Shown here: positions 29,141-38,113 of the stretch, one piece after another
Layout: every line of letters begins with the position of its first letter
Numbering within the stretch: the first letter of the stretch is position 1
Origin: Opitutia bacterium UBA953
GTDB lineage: Bacteria; Verrucomicrobiota; Verrucomicrobiia; Opitutales; UBA953
Reading direction: 5' to 3'
DNA: 62,018 nt
Assembly: GCA_002293125.1 (NCBI GenBank)
Contig: DBCR01000038.1
Coordinates: 294 to 62,311, forward strand
Notes under the pieces: generated by a model
The model's input: the letters and a program-made list of their open reading frames with translations, nothing else
Database searches by the model: none
What the model was told of the DNA's origin: nothing
Position numbers and translations under genes: made by a program

Positions 29141-30727
29141 ATGAGATTCGCCCCGATCTTGCTCTGCTGGTCACTCTTGTGCATCGCCGCAGAACCCGCC
29201 CGTAAGCTCAAGGTCTTCATCCTGGCCGGGCAGTCCAATATGGAGGGTCAAGCGGTAGCCGACCTGGCGGGCCGTAATTACAACGAAGGCAAAGGCACCT
29301 TGGTGGACGTCATGTCCCGCCCCGGAGTGGCCGGACGTTACGCGCACCTCAAGGACAAGGACGGCAAGTGGGCCGTGCGCTCAGACGTCTGGGTGCGCTA
29401 TCAGCGCGAGAAGCAGCCACTGCAGGCTGGTCCGCTGGCGCTCGGGTTCGGCGCCTATGTCAGCCAGCATCACTTCGGACCGGAGTTCCAGTTTGGCCAC
29501 GTGGTCGGCGCGGCCTATCGCGATCAGGTCCTGCTCATCAAGACCGCTTGGGGAGGCAAGAGCCTCTACCGCGATTTCCGTCCGCCGAGCGCCGGCGGTG
29601 AGGTCGGTCCGTATTACGTGAAGATGGTCGCCGAAGTCCGCGCGGCGCTGGCGAACCTTAAAAAGGATTTTCCTGCTCACGATGGCGCTGAGGTCGAGCT
29701 AGCCGGTTTCGTCTGGTATCAGGGCTGGAACGACGGCGTGAATCCGCAGACCGCCGTGCCGGAATACGAGCAGAACCTCGCGCACCTCATCAGGGACGTC
29801 CGCAAGGAGTTCGGCGTCCCGAAGCTGCCGGTCATCGTCGGCGAACTCACCGGCCCTTGGGTCGACGCGCCAAAGGAATGGACCGCCTTGCGCCAGGCGC
29901 AGGCGAACGTGGCGGGCTATCCTGAGTTCAAGGATAACGTCATCTTCGTCCCCACGCGCACCTTCGTGCGGAAGCCGGAGGATTCTCCCAATCCCGGTCA
30001 CGGCCATCATGAGTTCGGCAATGCCGAGACCTATTTCCTCGTCGGCGATGCGCTGGGCAAGGCCGCCGTGCAGATGGCCGGACGCGACCGTCAGGTCAGG
30101 CAGATCCGCGGTTGGACGCTGCGGATCGATGAGCGCCTGATCGCGAAGGATGCTGTGGCCGTCGAGAAGGCGGTCGTCATCCTGGATGCGCAGCTCGCGA
30201 AAGTGGAGCGGCTCATCCCGGCCAAGGCGGTCGAGCGGCTCCGCTCGGTGCCCTTGAATTTCTCACTGCCTTATCCTGACCGCCGACCCACCGCCGAGTA
30301 TCACGGTGGCCTGGCTTGGGTGAAGCAGGTCGGACGGGAGATCGCCTTGGCCAAGGCGATCGAGTTCACCAACGTCGATCGCTTCGAGCCGGAGATCCGA
30401 CGCATGCCCGTGCTCGTCCTGCATGAGCTCGCCCATGCTTATCACGACCAGGTGATCCCGGGAGGCTATCAGAACAAGGATATCCTCGGGGCCTTCCAGC
30501 AGGCCAAGGCGGCCGGGACCTATGACGCCGTCAAGCGTTGGACCGGTGAGAAGTATATCGAAACTCCGACCAAGGCTTACGCGATGACCAATCAGATGGA
30601 GTATTTCGCCGAGGTCACCGAAGCCTACTTCGATCGTAATGACATGGAGCCGTTCAACCTCACAGAACTGAAGGTCAAGGACCCGACGGTCGTCCCGGTG
30701 CTGGAGAAGGTCTGGGGAGTGCGCTGA
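29141..30727 (+). CDS. Sialate O-acetylesterase-like enzyme fused to an HExxH metallopeptidase-like domain
   Basis: 528-residue exported protein with two parts. The N-terminal ~300 residues are a carbohydrate esterase of the SASA type: GQSNMEG (nucleophile Ser32), KTAWGGKSL, WYQGWND and a GHHEFGN histidine segment. The C-terminal ~190 residues contain HELAHAYH (His428, Glu429, His432) and a downstream EYFAEVTEAYF whose Glu491 could be the third zinc ligand, as in gluzincin-type peptidases. The fusion suggests one protein acting on an O-acetylated glycoprotein or glycan-peptide. Function of the second domain is inferred. Confidence 0.85.
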   Translation: MRFAPILLCWSLLCIAAEPARKLKVFILAGQSNMEGQAVADLAGRNYNEGKGTLVDVMSRPGVAGRYAHLKDKDGKWAVRSDVWVRYQREKQPLQAGPLALGFGAYVSQHHFGPEFQFGHVVGAAYRDQVLLIKTAWGGKSLYRDFRPPSAGGEVGPYYVKMVAEVRAALANLKKDFPAHDGAEVELAGFVWYQGWNDGVNPQTAVPEYEQNLAHLIRDVRKEFGVPKLPVIVGELTGPWVDAPKEWTALRQAQANVAGYPEFKDNVIFVPTRTFVRKPEDSPNPGHGHHEFGNAETYFLVGDALGKAAVQMAGRDRQVRQIRGWTLRIDERLIAKDAVAVEKAVVILDAQLAKVERLIPAKAVERLRSVPLNFSLPYPDRRPTAEYHGGLAWVKQVGREIALAKAIEFTNVDRFEPEIRRMPVLVLHELAHAYHDQVIPGGYQNKDILGAFQQAKAAGTYDAVKRWTGEKYIETPTKAYAMTNQMEYFAEVTEAYFDRNDMEPFNLTELKVKDPTVVPVLEKVWGVR

Positions 30728-30735
30728 GGAATCCG

Positions 30736-31851
30736 TCAGCGCGGTTCCAGGCCGGCGGTGCGCAGCGCGGTCGCGTGGACGGCGATGTCGTGGTCAGCCG
30801 ACCACGCGAAGGCTTGGCCGCCTACGAGCACACGGTGCAGGTCGCGGAATTCTTCGTCATAGCGTCCCTTCGGGACATCGAGCGCGAAGGTATTCTCGCC
30901 CTTCTTGAAGCGTGGCTCGGCGAACATGACCATCTTGTCGCCGACCTGGCGGCAGACCTTGGCCGTGTCGCGGGGTTCATCGAGACGCAGGACGCCTTTG
31001 CCGGACTCCAGCGGACGGATCTCCATCGCGCCGCGTGTACCGCGCACGGCGAGCGCCCGGTGCGGGCCGCCGAACGGATCGGCATGGTTGCAACGGATCG
31101 TGACCGTGGCCTTGGGGTAGGAGAGGACTGCCAGCTGGTTATCGACGAAGCTGTCCTGCGGCGCCCGTGTCGCGTTGCCGAAGGCCTGGACCGTGAGCGG
31201 CGGGCCCATGAGCGTGACGACCGTGTCCACCAGGTGGCAGGCCAGTTCATACATGCCTCCGCCGGGGATCTGAGCGAAGCGCTTGCGCGTGCCTTCGTCG
31301 ATGAGCTTGCCCATCGAGGCGTCGATTTCCATCACTTCGCCGAGCCAGCCTTCCTTGACGGCGCGGACGAGTAGTTGGATGGCCGGGTTGTATCGGAGCA
31401 TGTAGCCCATCTGTACCGTGAGTCCCTTCTCAGCGGCGTAACGGCGGAGGGCGATGAAGTCGGCGTGCTTCTCCGCGCCGGGCTTGTCGAGGTGGATGTG
31501 CTTGCCGGCCTTGAGTGCGGCGAGGGCGGCCCGGGCGGAATCTTCAAGGGTGGTTTCGATGACGACCACGCGGATGGTCGGGTTGGCAAGGATCTCCGCT
31601 TCGGTCAGGTACTTCAGTCCCTCGAAGGACTTCGCCTTTTGCGCGGCGGCTTGGCGGCCCGCGATGGGTTCAGCAAAGCCCACGACTTCGTAGAGGTCGG
31701 GCAGGGAGCGGAGGGCGTCCATCTTGCCGGCCGCATGGGCATGCGAGGTGCCGATCTGGGCGACACGGAGGCGTGGCTTGCTTTCGGCCGCCAACAGGCC
31801 TGCGAAGGGCGCCATGGCCAGGCCGGTGAGAAGGGTGCGTCGATGAATCAT
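30736..31851 (-). CDS. Gfo/Idh/MocA-family oxidoreductase with Tat signal
   Basis: 371-residue NAD(P)-dependent sugar oxidoreductase-like protein. The N-terminus MIHRRTLLTGLAMAPFAGLL is a twin-arginine signal, indicating export with cofactor bound. The Rossmann start LRVAQIGTSHAHAAG is altered from the usual GxGxxG. HLDKPGAEKHADF is the EKP-type motif with its Lys retained in DKP form. Its ATG overlaps the stop of the upstream hydrolase by four bases, so both are one transcript. Substrate unknown, probably a free or oligomeric sugar. Confidence 0.88.
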   Translation of the reverse strand: MIHRRTLLTGLAMAPFAGLLAAESKPRLRVAQIGTSHAHAAGKMDALRSLPDLYEVVGFAEPIAGRQAAAQKAKSFEGLKYLTEAEILANPTIRVVVIETTLEDSARAALAALKAGKHIHLDKPGAEKHADFIALRRYAAEKGLTVQMGYMLRYNPAIQLLVRAVKEGWLGEVMEIDASMGKLIDEGTRKRFAQIPGGGMYELACHLVDTVVTLMGPPLTVQAFGNATRAPQDSFVDNQLAVLSYPKATVTIRCNHADPFGGPHRALAVRGTRGAMEIRPLESGKGVLRLDEPRDTAKVCRQVGDKMVMFAEPRFKKGENTFALDVPKGRYDEEFRDLHRVLVGGQAFAWSADHDIAVHATALRTAGLEPR

Positions 31852-33944
31852 CGGCTTAGCCAGGTGGCGGCGGCAGTCTTGGTGTCCGTGCCGTCGAGGT
31901 GCAGGGTGGCGGACCGGAAGAGCGTGTGGTCTTTCTCGCCGGCGACCCAGAGCGGCTGCGTCGAGCCGACGCAGAGCAGGCCCGGTACGTCGAGGTATTT
32001 GGCGCCGCCGGGCAGGAACATCGGATGGCGATAGTCGAGCAACTGGCCGAAGCGGAAACCGCCCGTATCGACGGCGGCTTTGGCGATGGCTCCGCCGGTC
32101 ACGGCGCGGGCGGCGGCGGCGACAGCGCCCATCTGGCCGAAGCCGGCGAGCGAGACCTTCTTGATCGGCGGCTGGGAAGCGTCGCGCGGCGTGAGCAAGT
32201 AGCTCGAGATGGTCATCACGTCGTGTACGCGCTGGGCGAAGAGCGCGTGGTTATAGCCGTAGGTATAGGCCGGGACCTCGCGGGGGCCGGTCACGATACG
32301 GGTCTGCTTGAGCTTCTTGTCGTCCTGGAGGAAGAGGTCAGCCGTGATCACGCCGACGCCGCGGTCGATGAGTTCCTGCAGTTCGGGTCGGATGGTGCCG
32401 TTGGGCAGGCGGGCGGAACCCTTGCCCGCGTCGTCGAGCCAGATCACCACTTCGCCCGTGGGCTTGGTCGGCTGAAGCCAGTCGACGGCGACTTCTTCTC
32501 CATAGGTGGCGTTGAGCAGACGCCCTTGGGTGCGGAAGTGCGAGTCGCGCCACTGCGTGCTGGCCTCAGGGAAAGAGATCTTGCCGGCTTGAGCGTAGGG
32601 TCGGCCGATGAGGGCCTCGATGGCCGGGCGGAGGACTTGCTCGCGTCCTTCGGTGGTCTTGGCGGCGGCGAGGAGTTGCTCCTCCGCGTCGGACTTCAGC
32701 CACTTGAGCAGTCCTCGTTCGAATTCCGGGTCGCCGGACTTCGGAGCCGGATGGGCGTGATCCCAGACCGTCAGCTTCTCCTTGGGGAGTGGCTGATAAT
32801 CGCGCTCGATGATCGGAGCCTCGAAGCCCAGCTTGAAGTGCTTGTTCAGCAGAGCGTAGAAGCCCGAGCGCGTGACTGCGTTGTAATTGTGGGGGAAGTG
32901 TTCGCCGCGTTGGAGCGTCACGAAGTCCTTCTTGCCGTAGAGACCATAGAGTTTCTGGAGGTCCGGGAAACCCTTGGTCGCGAGCTCCTTCGTCCAGTCG
33001 TTGGCCGTATTCATGCCCTGAGGTTTCGGGGCGAAGAGCGCGGCGATCTCGACGTTGCCGGAGTTCACGCGGAGCAGGCTGGCGTTCTCGCAAGTGCAGC
33101 CGCCTTGCATCGCGGTGCTGACCATCACGACGGGGTAGGAGAGGGTCACGCGCGGGTCCGCCGCGGCGAGGAGCATCGTCTGCGTGCCGCCGCCGCTCGA
33201 GCCCGTGACGGCGAGACGGGCCGGGTCGACGTCCGGCAGGCCGAGTACGAAGTCCACGCTGCGGACCAGGTTGAGCGTCTGCAGGCCCATCACGCTTTGG
33301 AGGTTCGCTTCCGCCTGCGGGCTGTAGAGCCCCCAGCCCTCGGTGCGGTTCATCTCCGGGCGTTGCTTGGCGAACTTATGGATGACTTCGGGCGAGAACT
33401 GGATTGAGTCAGAGTCGCTCAGGGCGTCGATCTGCCAGACCACGCAGCCCATGCGGGCCAGCTGCACGCACATCGACTGGAAGCGTGACTTGCCGCCTTC
33501 GACGAAGCGTTCCTGACCCGTGGCGATCTCCTCGCGGACGTATTTGTCGGGTTGGATGAGGAAGCGGGCGTCGGTCCAGTGACCGTGCGGGAAGATCACC
33601 GCCGGCGCCTTGCCGGTCGCGTTCTTCGGGCGATAGAGGTTACCCGTCACGAAGAAGCCGGGTACGCTTTCGAAATAGACCTTCTCGATCGTGTATTCGC
33701 CTTGGTCGATCTTCCCGTGGATCACCGCGTTGAGCGGCGTCTTGGTCGGCATCGGCCACAGGCCTTGCGACACCAGCAGCTGACTACGGAGGAGTTCTCG
33801 TCGCGGCTCCCATGCCTGGACGGACTGAGGCGCGGCGAAGGGGAAGGTCCCGTTGAGGTCCTTGAGCGGACCGAGGCGCGCGTCTTCGGCGTGGACTAGA
33901 TTCAGCAGACCGAGGGTCGCGAGGGCGAGCGTGGGGAGGCGCAT
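31848..33944 (-). CDS. Secreted alpha/beta hydrolase, acetylxylan-esterase-like
   Basis: 698-residue exported protein with a signal peptide (LALATLGLLNLVHA). The esterase core shows FPHGHW (oxyanion side) and GSSGGG with nucleophile Ser250. A second alpha/beta-like half (VVIWLDDAGKGS, SLAGFGQMGAVAAAAR) makes it about twice the length of a single-domain hydrolase, as in related PVC proteins. It probably removes acyl groups from polysaccharide. First gene of a two-gene unit with the Tat oxidoreductase. Confidence 0.82.
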   Translation of the reverse strand: MRLPTLALATLGLLNLVHAEDARLGPLKDLNGTFPFAAPQSVQAWEPRRELLRSQLLVSQGLWPMPTKTPLNAVIHGKIDQGEYTIEKVYFESVPGFFVTGNLYRPKNATGKAPAVIFPHGHWTDARFLIQPDKYVREEIATGQERFVEGGKSRFQSMCVQLARMGCVVWQIDALSDSDSIQFSPEVIHKFAKQRPEMNRTEGWGLYSPQAEANLQSVMGLQTLNLVRSVDFVLGLPDVDPARLAVTGSSGGGTQTMLLAAADPRVTLSYPVVMVSTAMQGGCTCENASLLRVNSGNVEIAALFAPKPQGMNTANDWTKELATKGFPDLQKLYGLYGKKDFVTLQRGEHFPHNYNAVTRSGFYALLNKHFKLGFEAPIIERDYQPLPKEKLTVWDHAHPAPKSGDPEFERGLLKWLKSDAEEQLLAAAKTTEGREQVLRPAIEALIGRPYAQAGKISFPEASTQWRDSHFRTQGRLLNATYGEEVAVDWLQPTKPTGEVVIWLDDAGKGSARLPNGTIRPELQELIDRGVGVITADLFLQDDKKLKQTRIVTGPREVPAYTYGYNHALFAQRVHDVMTISSYLLTPRDASQPPIKKVSLAGFGQMGAVAAAARAVTGGAIAKAAVDTGGFRFGQLLDYRHPMFLPGGAKYLDVPGLLCVGSTQPLWVAGEKDHTLFRSATLHLDGTDTKTAAATWLSR

Positions 33945-33976
33945 ATGGGCAATATGAGCATCGTGGTCAGTAATGG

Positions 33977-34008
33977 GAAATAAAAAGGCCGACCTTGCGG
34001 CCGGCCTG
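33977..34008 (-). terminator. Rho-independent terminator (minus strand)
   Basis: Read on the minus strand, AGGCCG / CGGCCT (34002-34007, 33986-33991) forms a stem with a 10-base loop, followed by TTTTTATTT. It lies 20 bases past the stop of the Pro/Gln/Arg-rich protein gene. Confidence 0.75.
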
Positions 34009-34028
34009 AGTGACGGATGATTCCGTGC

Positions 34029-34790
34029 TTATTCGGGCTGCTTGCGGTCGCGACGGTTGTCGCCCTGCGGGCGGCGCGGTTCGCCGGCCTTGCGCATCTT
34101 CTCGAAGAGCGGGGCGATCGAAGGGTCGGCCTGGCGGGCGATGTCTTCGGCGATCTCGATCGCCTTGCGCTGGGCCGCGGCGGCGGCTTCGCGGGCGGCG
34201 CGCACGGCGGGGTCGCCGTTGGCCTTCGCCATCGCCTCGCGGACACGGCGCTGTTCGTCAGGGGAGAGACCCGGGATTACGCCACCACGATCGGGGCCGG
34301 GCTCACGGACGTCGCCACGGGGGCGGTCGCCCTCGGGCTGACCGGGGCCTCGTTCACGTCCCGGCTGATTGGGCTGACCTTCTGGACGGCGAGGCTGCTC
34401 GCCGCGCGGCTGGACCTGGGGCTGACGGTCAGGCTGCTCGGGTTGACGGCGCTCCATGGCCTTCTTGATTTTCTCGAGGATGGGTGCGACTTCAGGGTCG
34501 GCCTTGCGGGCGGCTTCATCGGTGAGCTCCCGTGCCTTCTTCTGGGCTTCCTGAGCGGCCTGCTGAGCCTTGGCGGCCTGCTCGTGGGCTTCCTTTACAG
34601 CAGGGTCCTGCTTGGCCTTCTCCATGGCCTCGTGGAGGCGCTTCTGCTCGTCGGGGCTAAGTTGGACCGGTAGGCGGGGTAACTGGCGTCCTTCCTGTCC
34701 CGGGCCTTGGGGGCGGGAGGGCGGACGGGGGCCTTCTTCGGCGGCGAAGCCGAGGGTGGCGGCGAGGAGGAGCAGGGGTAGGTGCTTCAT
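34029..34790 (-). CDS. Exported Pro/Gln/Arg-rich protein with two copies of a helical module
   Basis: 253 residues with a signal peptide (KHLPLLLLAATLGFAA). Two copies of the same ~70-residue helical module are visible at 44-114 and 175-239. Both begin GLSPDEQ- or QLSPDEQ-like, share DPAV, ADP and IAP(I/L) positions, and end in a Pro/Arg-rich tail. They are joined by a ~60-residue Pro/Gln/Gly/Arg linker. Not a recognised family. Probably secreted or periplasmic. Single-gene unit with its own terminator, divergent from the next esterase. Confidence 0.75.
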   Translation of the reverse strand: MKHLPLLLLAATLGFAAEEGPRPPSRPQGPGQEGRQLPRLPVQLSPDEQKRLHEAMEKAKQDPAVKEAHEQAAKAQQAAQEAQKKARELTDEAARKADPEVAPILEKIKKAMERRQPEQPDRQPQVQPRGEQPRRPEGQPNQPGRERGPGQPEGDRPRGDVREPGPDRGGVIPGLSPDEQRRVREAMAKANGDPAVRAAREAAAAAQRKAIEIAEDIARQADPSIAPLFEKMRKAGEPRRPQGDNRRDRKQPE

Positions 34791-34886
34791 AGTATCGATA
34801 TAACAGCGGGGCGGGGGAGGAGTTTCGTCTAATCTGTCCCGCCCTTAGGACTTGGCAACCTTCCGACCTTAGCGTGTCCTGTCTCC

Positions 34887-36368
34887 ATGCTACCCCGCCT
34901 CGCACTCCTCGTGCTTTGCTGCTCCGCGCTCGTTTCGGCCGGAGAGCTCAAGCTGATCTCCCTCTTCTCCGACCACGCCGTGCTCCAGGCCGGTGACGCC
35001 GCGGTCTTCGGCAAGGCCCATCCTGGTTCGAAGGTGAGCGTCAAGCTCGGCTCCGTTGAAGCGACGACCACTGCCGGCGCTGATGGCAAGTGGCGCGCGT
35101 CGCTCGCGGGTCTCAAGCCGACCGAGCAGGGTCAGGACCTCGTCGTCAGTTCCGGGGAAGAAGTCTTCACCGCTCATGACGTCATCGTCGGCGAAGTCTG
35201 GATCGGTTCAGGCCAGTCGAACATGGATTGGGTCGTTAAGAACACCACCGCCGCAGCGGACGCCAAATCCCGCCCCGCCGATGCTGGTCTCCGCGTCTTC
35301 ACCGTCGCCCGTACGCCCAAGGCCGAGCCCGTCGACGACGTCCAGGGCTCGTGGAAACTCGCCGCTCCGGAGACCGTCGAAGGTCTGACCGCCACGGGCC
35401 TTTTCTTCGCCCGTGAACTCCGCGCCAACATCAAGCAGCCGGTCGGCGTCATTCATACCTCCATCGGCGGCACCCGTGCCGAGGCCTGGGGCCCGAAGGG
35501 CATGTATGCCGACGTCGCTGACGCCAAGGATTTCGACTCAAAGGAGACGGCGGCCATCAAGGCCCGCGCCGTCGCCCTCGAGAAGCTCAACGCCAAGATC
35601 GCGGTCGAGAAGGATAAGGCTGCGCTGGCCAAGCTGCGTCAGGATGCAGGCAGGCTCGCCCCCGTCTGGTCCAACGGACCCCACATGAATTGGAACGGCA
35701 TGGTGGCCCCGCTCGTCGGTTACTCCGTGCGCGGCGCAATCTGGTATCAGGGCGAGTCCAACGCCGGCCAGCCTGAGGCCTACAAGTGGGTCCTGGGTTC
35801 CATGATCAAATCCTGGCACAAGGCCTGGGGCCAGGAATTCCCCTTCATCATTGTCCAGCTCCCTCGCTTCATGGCGCGCAAGCCGGAGCTCGCCGTCGAA
35901 GACGGTGGCTGGCCCCGTATCCGCGAATCCATGGAATGGATTGCCGACAATGTCCCGGGCGCGATGCAGTCTGTGAACATCGACCTCGGCGAAGAGAAGG
36001 ACATCCATCCGAAGGACAAGCTGCCCGTCGGCGAGCGCCTCGCCTACGTCGCCCTCCAGCGCGTTTACAAGACCCGCACCGACGGCGAAGCCCCGCGCGT
36101 GGTGAAGGCTGAGCGTCAAGGCGACGCCTACGTGCTCACTTACGACCGCCCGGTCGTCCTCAAGAACGACGGCAAGGGCTTCGGCCTCCTCGGTGCCGAC
36201 GACAAGTGGGTCTTCGGTCAGGCCAAGGCTGACGGAGCGACCGTCACGGTCACCGGCGCCAAGACCCCGAAGGAAGTCCGTTACGCTTGGGCCAACTTCC
36301 CGGAAGTCAGCGTTTACTCCGCCGGCGCCGACGCGCTACCGGCCGGTCCGTATCGCTCCAGCAAGTAA
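34887..36368 (+). CDS. Sialate O-acetylesterase (SASA family)
   Basis: 493-residue exported carbohydrate esterase. Signal peptide 1-18. An N-terminal beta domain begins LISLFSDHAVLQ, the common opening of this family, followed by GSGQSNM (Ser111), GVIHTSIGGTRAEAW, WYQGESNA and a C-terminal histidine region (DIHPKDK). Removes O-acetyl groups from sialic acids or other sugars. It leads a plus-strand run of three exported hydrolases with eight bases to the next start. Confidence 0.94.
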   Translation: MLPRLALLVLCCSALVSAGELKLISLFSDHAVLQAGDAAVFGKAHPGSKVSVKLGSVEATTTAGADGKWRASLAGLKPTEQGQDLVVSSGEEVFTAHDVIVGEVWIGSGQSNMDWVVKNTTAAADAKSRPADAGLRVFTVARTPKAEPVDDVQGSWKLAAPETVEGLTATGLFFARELRANIKQPVGVIHTSIGGTRAEAWGPKGMYADVADAKDFDSKETAAIKARAVALEKLNAKIAVEKDKAALAKLRQDAGRLAPVWSNGPHMNWNGMVAPLVGYSVRGAIWYQGESNAGQPEAYKWVLGSMIKSWHKAWGQEFPFIIVQLPRFMARKPELAVEDGGWPRIRESMEWIADNVPGAMQSVNIDLGEEKDIHPKDKLPVGERLAYVALQRVYKTRTDGEAPRVVKAERQGDAYVLTYDRPVVLKNDGKGFGLLGADDKWVFGQAKADGATVTVTGAKTPKEVRYAWANFPEVSVYSAGADALPAGPYRSSK

Positions 36369-36376
36369 GCCGGACG

Positions 36377-37225
36377 ATGCGTCTCCTTCGCGGTCTGCTC
36401 CTGTTCGTCCTCGCGGCCGTCGGACTGACGGCGCAGGAGGCCTCGCCGAAGGGGCTCAAGGTGCTCACGGCGGGCCACAGCTTCCATGTCTGGATGCCTC
36501 CGCTCGTCGCCGAGATGGCTAAGGCCGCGGGTATTCAGGGGCATGAGCAGTTGGCGATTTCTTCCATCGGCGGCTCCAAGGTCATCCAGCACTGGGATCT
36601 GCCTGCGGAGAAGAACAAGGCCAAGCCGGTCCTCGAGGCGGGTAAGGCCGACCTGTTTACCATGGCGCCGACGTTCCTGCCGGATCCGGGTATCGAGAAT
36701 TTCACCAAGCTCGGACTGGAGCATAACCCCAAGCTTCGTCTGACGCTCCAGCAGAACTGGGTACCCTTCGAAGATCCGGTAATCTGGCTCTCCAAGAGCA
36801 AGCCGAAGTCCATCGATCGCGACGGGGTCACCCTGGCGCAGTTGCGCGCGAAGCATGATCCTTATTTCAAGATGATCGAAGACCACGTGAAGGAACTCAA
36901 CGCCCGTATCCCTGGGGCGAAGATTGTCATCGTGCCCAGCGGAGAGGCCGTGATGGCCTTGCGTGATAAGGTCATCAAAGGCGAGGCGCCTGGCATCAGG
37001 ACGCAGAACGAACTCTTCACGGACGCCTTGGGGCATCCTGGCGCACAGATCCGCGTCCTCTCGGCCTACTGTCATTACTCGGTCATCTACCGACGAAGTC
37101 CGGTCGGTCTGCCTGTGGTCAGCCAACTCACCAAGCTGCCGGAAGCCGAGAAGCTCAACCGTCTGCTTCAGGAGATTGCCTGGAAGGCTGTAGCCGGCCA
37201 CCCGATGAGCGGAGTCGTCCAGTAA
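36377..37225 (+). CDS. Exported SGNH-hydrolase-like protein with GHSFH motif
   Basis: 282 residues with a signal peptide (LLRGLLLFVLAAVGLTAQ). GLKVLTAGHSFHVWM holds a block-I-like GHS (33-35), where most SGNH enzymes have GDS. ISSIGGSKVIQHW resembles block II, and a C-terminal SAYCHYSVIYRRSPVGLP segment resembles the last block of DUF4886-type relatives. Likely a deacylase acting on carbohydrate, but the altered block I leaves activity uncertain. Lies between two other esterases. Confidence 0.75.
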   Translation: MRLLRGLLLFVLAAVGLTAQEASPKGLKVLTAGHSFHVWMPPLVAEMAKAAGIQGHEQLAISSIGGSKVIQHWDLPAEKNKAKPVLEAGKADLFTMAPTFLPDPGIENFTKLGLEHNPKLRLTLQQNWVPFEDPVIWLSKSKPKSIDRDGVTLAQLRAKHDPYFKMIEDHVKELNARIPGAKIVIVPSGEAVMALRDKVIKGEAPGIRTQNELFTDALGHPGAQIRVLSAYCHYSVIYRRSPVGLPVVSQLTKLPEAEKLNRLLQEIAWKAVAGHPMSGVVQ

Positions 37226-37287
37226 GGAAGGGTGGTAGTGACGGCTTGAAGGTTTTGAGCCAGCTGGTTGCATTGGCATACCCCGCC

Positions 37288-38109
37288 ATGAAGCACCTGC
37301 TCGCCTTGCTCAGTCTGACTTTCGTCTTGGTCGCTGCCGAGCCCCCGAAGGGCGAGCCCACCAACGCCAAGGAAGCAGCCGCGCAGGCGGCGGCGAAGAA
37401 GGCCGCTCAGGATAAGGTTGTCGACGAGAGGTATCAGGTCTGGTTCGCCAAGCTTTCGGCGGCTGAACAGGCCTGGGAGAAGGTGCTCCAGCAGCAACTC
37501 GGCAGTTTCTACCTGCCGCTCCACAAGCGCGACAAGATCGCCGGTAAGTCCAATGCCTGGGACTTCGTGCAGGACGACCCGAAGCTACCGCGCATCCTCC
37601 TCATCGGGGATTCCGTTTCGCGTGGCTACACCCAGCCCACCCGCAAGGCCCTCGCGGGCAAGGCGAACGTTCATCGCGCCCCGGCTAATTGCGGTCCCAC
37701 CGCTTCGGGCCTCAAGAATCTCGACGTCTGGCTAGGGGAAGGGAAGTGGGACGTCATCCATTTCAATTTCGGCATCCATGACCGCGCTACGCCGGCGGCC
37801 GACTACGTGAAGCGCCTCGAAGAGATTGTGGTGCGACTGGAGAAGACCGGGGCCAAGCTCATGTGGGCCAGCACCACGCCCATCCCGGATAATCCCGCGC
37901 AGAAGCAGACCGCCGCGTCGATCGTCGAGAAGAACGCCCTTGCGGCCGAAGTCATGAAGAAGCACGGAATCCCGACGGACGACCTCTTCGGTGCGATGAC
38001 TCCTCGCCTGAAGGAATTCCAGCCGCCGCGGGACGTGCATTTCACCGGAGCCGGTTATGACTTCCTCGGCGCCACCGTCGGCGAAGCGATCCTAGGCCGC
38101 CTGAAGTAG
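37288..38109 (+). CDS. Exported SGNH/GDSL hydrolase
   Basis: 273 residues with a signal peptide and an Ala/Lys-rich helical segment (28-45) before the catalytic domain. Block I IGDSVSRGY has Ser109; NFGIHD is the block III-like segment; the Asp-His pair is in DVHFTGAGY near the C-terminus. A complete catalytic set makes it a likely active carbohydrate or lipid esterase. The start at 37288 was chosen because MKHLLALLSL opens the signal peptide. Convergent with the PARG-like gene, four bases apart. Confidence 0.9.
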   Translation: MKHLLALLSLTFVLVAAEPPKGEPTNAKEAAAQAAAKKAAQDKVVDERYQVWFAKLSAAEQAWEKVLQQQLGSFYLPLHKRDKIAGKSNAWDFVQDDPKLPRILLIGDSVSRGYTQPTRKALAGKANVHRAPANCGPTASGLKNLDVWLGEGKWDVIHFNFGIHDRATPAADYVKRLEEIVVRLEKTGAKLMWASTTPIPDNPAQKQTAASIVEKNALAAEVMKKHGIPTDDLFGAMTPRLKEFQPPRDVHFTGAGYDFLGATVGEAILGRLK

Positions 38110-38113
38110 TGCC

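Noticed and set aside
31899..33407. 502-codon plus-strand frame opposite the alpha/beta hydrolase
   Set aside because: Antisense shadow; the minus strand has a signal peptide and GSSGGG nucleophile motif.
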